Of a stretch of 64,000 nt of DNA, positions 60,115 to 64,000 are shown in pieces. The notes under the pieces are model-generated. The model ran no database searches. It worked only from the letters and a program-made list of their open reading frames with translations, and was not told the DNA's origin. The stretch's first letter is position 1, and every line of letters starts with the position of its first letter. The stretch covers positions 248,001 through 312,000 of the forward strand of contig NZ_JASISY010000003.1 in assembly GCF_030063365.1 (NCBI RefSeq), given 5' to 3'. This DNA comes from Cryobacterium sp. PH29-G1. GTDB taxonomy: Bacteria > Actinomycetota > Actinomycetes > Actinomycetales > Microbacteriaceae. A program made the position numbers and the translations under genes.

Positions 60115-61693
60115 CTATTTCGGTGCGGTTTCGGTGGGCCAGTGGGTGTTGGGCCAGGGTGGTTGTGGCCAGGGTGGGTCGGTGCTGGGGGTGTTGGCGC
60201 GGTGGGTGTTGGCGGGGCGCCAGGTTTGGGTGGGGTCCCAGAGGAGGGGGCCGCGGATTTGGGGTTGGCCGTTGGTGATGCGGATGTTCCAGCCGGTGAG
60301 GTGGATGGTGTGGTGGTGGTACCAGCAGAGTAGGACTCCGTTGTTGATGTTGGTGGGGCCGCCGTCGGTCCAGGCGGTGACGTGGTGCACTTCGGTCCAT
60401 TGTGGGGGGATGGTGCAGCCGGGGATGATGCAGCCGCCGTCGCGGGCGGCGATGGCGGCGCGTTGTTTGGCGTTGAAGCAGCGGAGTGTGGTGCCGAGGT
60501 AGAGGACGTCGCCGTCGGTGCCGAAGAGGACTTGTTGGTAGCCGCCGGCGCAGATGAGTTCGGTGACGCGGCGGAAGCTGAGCGGCGCGTCGATGCCGTC
60601 GATCCAGGCCGCGGCCGTGGTCGAGGTCGGCGGCGTTGATGTGCACCATGACGGTGGGGGCGGCGCCGCCCATGGTGGGGGTGTGGGGGTCGCGGGCGGT
60701 GGCTTCGAAGATGGCGCGGAGGATCTCGGCGCGTTTCTCTCCGCCGGTGCGGCGGTCGCCGTCGAACCGGTCGTCGCCGGTGAACGGCTCGTCACTGGAC
60801 CGTTCGGTGTCCCTCGTAGCGTCGGTATCACGCTCGTTGCTGTCCGTGTTGCTGTCCGGGTCGGTGGGTCTGAAGCGGGGGGTGTGTGAGCGGGCGCTGA
60901 GGTAGGTGTTGAAGAGGGTGTCCATGATGCCGCGGAGTTCGGGGGTGACGTCGGCGCGCAGCGGGTAGAGGCCGTTGCGCAGCAGCCCGAACGACAGGGT
61001 GCTTCTGGCTTCGACGGCGTCGTCGTTGGGGGCGGTGCCGTCGGGGTCGAGTCGTGCCTGCCATTCCACGGCCTGGGCGCGGAGCAGGTCGGGCGCGAAG
61101 CGGATCCCCGCCCCGGGCAGCCCGACGGTTTCGGGGGTGAGGGCGCCGGTGGCGGAGGCGACCAGGGCGCGTTCGACCCGGTCGACGTCGTCGGGCCCGA
61201 CGCGGCCGTGCAGGGCGGTGAGGGTGGTCGCGATGATCTCCGCCGCCTCCAGCCCGAGCTCGCCGCTGGCGAGGCCGTCGGCGATGACGGCGTACCGGGC
61301 CGGCACCGGCAGGCCCAGCGGGGTGCGTTCCACGGCGGTCTCGCCGAGTTTGAGGCGACGCCGGGCTTCACGGCTGGAGATGCCGGCGAGGTGGGTGATG
61401 AACTCCACCCGGGTACGGCATCCGTTGCGATACGCCAACGACCCGCTGCCGAGGTCGGTCTCGGCACGAGCACCGATGTCGGTGGTCGCTCGTAGTCTGG
61501 CCCCGTCCACCTTGCGCCCCAAATGTTCCAAAGCGGCCATGACCGCGATGGCCTCGGTGTCGTCAAGATGACCAAACCGCACCCCATCCAGCACGGAAGC
61601 CAACAACGCACCGGCATGAGCAATGACCTCAACCCGAGTGAACCCAGGATCTGGCAGGGAACCAGCTGCAGCGGGCGGGACGGTGAGGGTCAT
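60115..61693 (-). pseudogene. DUF222/HNH endonuclease gene split by a frameshift
   Basis: One frame (from ATG 61693) encodes a normal DUF222 domain through VMVHINAADLDHGRG. A second frame, entered at about 60600-60620, continues with WIDGIDAPLSFRRVTELICAGG and a complete HNH domain (DGGCIIPGC, WTEVHHVTAWTDGGPTNINNGVLLCWYHHHTIH) to the stop at 60115. The join needs a one-base shift inside a GC-rich run. Reading straight on gives a low-complexity Arg/His/Pro protein that is not credible. DUF222/HNH proteins are multi-copy in Microbacteriaceae and their role is unclear. A sequencing error is an alternative to true inactivation. Confidence 0.85.
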
Positions 61694-61858
61694 GGCGACG
61701 GTGCCTCCTTCACCCACCATGATACCCCGAAAAGCACTTAAAGACGAGAGAAACTCAGTACTAAGTTGATGTATTATAAGAGTTATCTCCGATTCACAGC
61801 ACAGGCAGCGGACGGGAGGCTTGGTACCGTTGACCTACGCGGATGCCGGGAGGCCCAG

Positions 61859-62731
61859 ATGACCATCGACTCACCCCACGACGACGCAGGGTCGGGCAGC
61901 ATCCCCGAACAGGCACCAGATCCGGCGCCGCACCAGGCGCTCGTGCCGATGCCGCCCAAACGCACAGGCGGCGTTCCCCTCGCAGCGCTCATCGTGGGGA
62001 TCGGCGCCTTCGTCACCGGATGGATTCCGATTCTGGGTCTGCTGCTGGGCGTAGCGGGAATCATTCTCGGCATCCTCGCCCTGCGCAAGCCGGGTGGAAA
62101 ATCGTTTGGTCTCGCAGGTCTGATCGCGTCGGCCGTGGCCGTGCTCACCAACATTCTGGTGAGCACCATAGTCGTGATCTCACTCGTGAATTCCGGGATC
62201 GGTGCCGCGATCTTGACCGATGCCCAGCCCGTCATCACCCCGTGCTTCTCGTTCAACGGACCCGCCGACTACATCAACAACCAGTCCGCTGAGAAGACGG
62301 AGGGCTGCATCACGACCCTGCAATTGTGGGGCGAGTACGACGCCGACGGCGAGATCAACAACACCGGCGTAGGCAGCATTCTGGGCAGCGTGCTCGTGGA
62401 ACCCGTGCCGGTAGCCAGCACCGACGAAATGGCCCCCAATGGCGGCCTTGATGACATGGTCGAATATCTGAACCAGAGCTACTTTCCCGATGCCGGCGAG
62501 GTGACGAGCCTGAAGGAAGCGGTGAGTCTCGATGGTGTCGATGCCAACCTGACGCGCCTGACGAGTACCGCCGAAAAGACCAAAACCAAGGCGTTCCTCA
62601 CCGTTTTCGCACCAGACACCTATCAGTCCGCCGGGGATCCGGTGAAGTTCTTCGTGATCTCCTTCGTCATCCCCGATGACAACGGTGAGGAGATCATCGC
62701 CGCCGCTATCGATTCTTGGCGTTGGAAGTAG
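61859..62731 (+). CDS. DUF4190-like membrane protein with extracytoplasmic domain
   Basis: A 290-residue protein. A Pro/Asp-rich cytoplasmic N-terminus is followed by two helices (about residues 45-75 and 85-110: LIVGIGAFVTGWIPILGLLL; GLIASAVAVLTNILVSTIVV) with the GILALRKPGGKSFGLAG turn typical of DUF4190. A 170-residue domain outside follows (TPCFSFNGPADYINN; EGCITTLQLWGEYD; FFVISFVIPDDNGEEI), which has two Cys. Function is unknown. The start is ATG 61859, behind GGGAGG. Its end overlaps the convergent kinase gene by 26 bp. Confidence 0.82.
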   Translation: MTIDSPHDDAGSGSIPEQAPDPAPHQALVPMPPKRTGGVPLAALIVGIGAFVTGWIPILGLLLGVAGIILGILALRKPGGKSFGLAGLIASAVAVLTNILVSTIVVISLVNSGIGAAILTDAQPVITPCFSFNGPADYINNQSAEKTEGCITTLQLWGEYDADGEINNTGVGSILGSVLVEPVPVASTDEMAPNGGLDDMVEYLNQSYFPDAGEVTSLKEAVSLDGVDANLTRLTSTAEKTKTKAFLTVFAPDTYQSAGDPVKFFVISFVIPDDNGEEIIAAAIDSWRWK

Positions 62732-64000
62732 CCTGCGATTCAGGGGCAGTCGAGAACGTGGCCGAGGCGATGATTCCGCACGGGTCGCGCCGTGTCAGGG
62801 CGACCGTGGCACGGCTCGCCTTGGCCAACTGCGCGACGATGGCTAAGCCGAGGCCGCTCCCTGCGGTGTCTGAGCGTGCCCGCCAGAACCGATCGAAGGC
62901 ACGCGAACAATCCTCGAGACTCAGCCCGGGACCCTCGTCGAGCACCTCGAGACGCACGGTCTCGGACGGCGCCGCACCGTGCGAACGGCCTGGCCGATCG
63001 GCCCGTGTCGCAGACCGCGCAGTGGGTCCGTTCACCGTGACCCGCACGACGATCGTACTGTTGTCGGGGCTGACCGACAGGGCGTTGTCGACATAGTTAT
63101 CGAGAATTTGTTCGGCGGTGGTGGCTACCGCCGAGGCCGGTGCGGTGGCGGGTCCGTCGTAACGGAGGGTGACGAACGATTCCTGGGCGAGCGCTTGCCA
63201 CTGCTCCACTCGTTCGCGAGCCATCTTTGCGAGGTCCACGTGCACGAGGGGAGCCGGCTGCCCCTCGGTTCGGCTGAGCAATAGCAGCCCCTCAACGATG
63301 GAGCCCAGACGGTCGGCCTCGGCCTCGGCGGCGGCGAGACGAACGGCTGCACCGGCCGGGTCGGTGGGCATCAGATCACCGGCCCGTTCGAGCTTGAGTC
63401 GCAGTGCGGTGAGCGGCGTGCGCAGCTGGTGGGAGGCATCCGCTGCGAAGCGCCGTTGTTCCTGGAGCAGCGTATCGAGCCGTTCGGCCATGTCGTTGAA
63501 GGAGCGCGAGAGGGAGCGCACTTCCGGGGCGCCACTGGTCTCATCGGCGCGGGCGGTGAGGTCCCCGCCGGAGAGGCGCTCGGTGGCGTCTTTCAGCAGT
63601 TTAAGCCGGCGGGTGACCGAGCTGGAGAAGATGTAGCCAACGACACCGGCGAGCAGCACCGTCGTCAGCGCGACGATGCCCAGTAGCCGCAGCTGATCAT
63701 TGACGGCGTCGTTGACGACCTGTTCCGGATAGGTCAGCCGTACCGCGCCGAAGACCTGGTCGCCGCTCAGCACGGGCACCGTGACGTAGAGCAATTGCAA
63801 CTGGAGGGTGTCGGAATATCGACTTCCCGACATGATGTCGCCGCCGAGGGACCCGGCGATTTCCGGCCGGGAGGCGTATTCGCTGCCGATGCTGGATTGG
63901 TCGTCGTCACTGGTGGCGATGGCCGTTCCGGCCGTATTCACGATGACGACTCGCGCACCGCCCGCATCGCGATAGGTGCGGGCTAGTTCGGTGAGCGCGA
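62706..64000 (-). CDS. Sensor histidine kinase (5' end beyond the window)
   Basis: The frame is open to the right window edge, giving 431 residues of a two-component kinase. In order it has part of an extracytoplasmic sensor domain (ARVVIVNTAGTAIATSDDD; ending in a helix near LRLLGIVALTTVLLAGVVGYIF), a HAMP linker (RRLKLLKDATERLSGGDLTAR), the phosphoacceptor FAADASHQLRTPLTALR, the N-box EQILDNYVDNALS, and the G boxes EVLDEGPGLS and GSGLGLAIVAQLA. The response-regulator gene should lie just outside. An in-frame GTG at 63941 exists but would cut the sensor domain. Confidence 0.93.
   Translation of the reverse strand, partial: ALTELARTYRDAGGARVVIVNTAGTAIATSDDDQSSIGSEYASRPEIAGSLGGDIMSGSRYSDTLQLQLLYVTVPVLSGDQVFGAVRLTYPEQVVNDAVNDQLRLLGIVALTTVLLAGVVGYIFSSSVTRRLKLLKDATERLSGGDLTARADETSGAPEVRSLSRSFNDMAERLDTLLQEQRRFAADASHQLRTPLTALRLKLERAGDLMPTDPAGAAVRLAAAEAEADRLGSIVEGLLLLSRTEGQPAPLVHVDLAKMARERVEQWQALAQESFVTLRYDGPATAPASAVATTAEQILDNYVDNALSVSPDNSTIVVRVTVNGPTARSATRADRPGRSHGAAPSETVRLEVLDEGPGLSLEDCSRAFDRFWRARSDTAGSGLGLAIVAQLAKASRATVALTRRDPCGIIASATFSTAPESQATSNAKNR

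Noticed and set aside
60023..60600. Arg/His/Pro-rich C-terminus of the first HNH-gene frame as a real protein end
   Set aside because: The other frame gives a perfect HNH domain over the same bases, so this reading is out of frame.
1..64000. CRISPR arrays, insertion sequences, prophage or integrated element next to the tRNA genes
   Set aside because: No spaced direct repeats, transposase, integrase or duplicated tRNA 3' ends were seen.

Overview
The window is high-GC actinobacterial chromosome, most likely from a Microbacteriaceae-type organism. The support is frequent GTG and TTG starts, a DUF222/HNH endonuclease locus, a 32-residue bS22-type ribosomal protein, a small DUF7882-like protein, an F420-type oxidoreductase, a complete-looking menaquinone gene set and System II cytochrome c maturation. 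I see no CRISPR array, insertion sequence, prophage or replication origin. Most of the window is ordinary core genome. The accessory parts are a catabolic island at about 12.7-26.2 kb and a drug-efflux pair next to it.

Layout. 1-12.6 kb holds a solo DNA methyltransferase, an LLM oxidoreductase, a GH1 beta-glucosidase, pgm, pheA, a lipid kinase, serS with a HAD phosphatase, and an LCP cell-wall ligase between two tRNA-Ser genes. 12.7-26.2 kb holds a two-regulator catabolic cluster: a YdiJ-type FAD/Fe-S D-2-hydroxyacid dehydrogenase, an amino-acid ABC importer, a sarcosine-oxidase-like amine oxidase, an aldehyde dehydrogenase, the 2-oxoadipate dioxygenase/decarboxylase HglS, and two D-2-hydroxyacid dehydrogenases. 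The parts fit import and oxidation of a C6 amino acid (lysine, pipecolate or a relative) to 2-oxoadipate, then D-2-hydroxyglutarate, then 2-oxoglutarate. A GTAGCATGCTAC palindrome stands before three of its transcription units.

26.3-34 kb holds a TetR/MMPL efflux pair, a phosphodiester glycosidase, a GT2-GtrA fusion, an unrecognised gene and a carboxylesterase. 34.2-36.9 kb holds tRNA-Arg, an intergenic stretch folding into several near-perfect hairpins (candidate structured RNA), a MarR regulator and an orphan winged-helix regulator with repeat-rich flanks. 36.9-46.5 kb holds upp, tadA, a CDF transporter, proC, a MinD/ParA-like ATPase, a K+ uptake pair, ArsR, bS22, a glutaredoxin, a Dabb protein and an archaeal-type AspRS. 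46.5-51.4 kb is the phosphatase-TlpA-CcdA-ResB-CcsB cytochrome c maturation operon. 51.5-60.1 kb holds the menaquinone genes menC, menB, menE, menA and menD, a principal-type sigma factor and small membrane proteins. 60.1-64 kb holds a frameshifted DUF222/HNH gene, a membrane protein and a sensor kinase cut by the window edge.

A window-wide regulatory trait is that at least 17 genes have a TANNNT -10-like hexamer 6 or 7 nt before the start codon. This is the signature of leaderless mRNAs, and it helped fix several starts. All functional calls come from reading motifs by eye; no database search was run.
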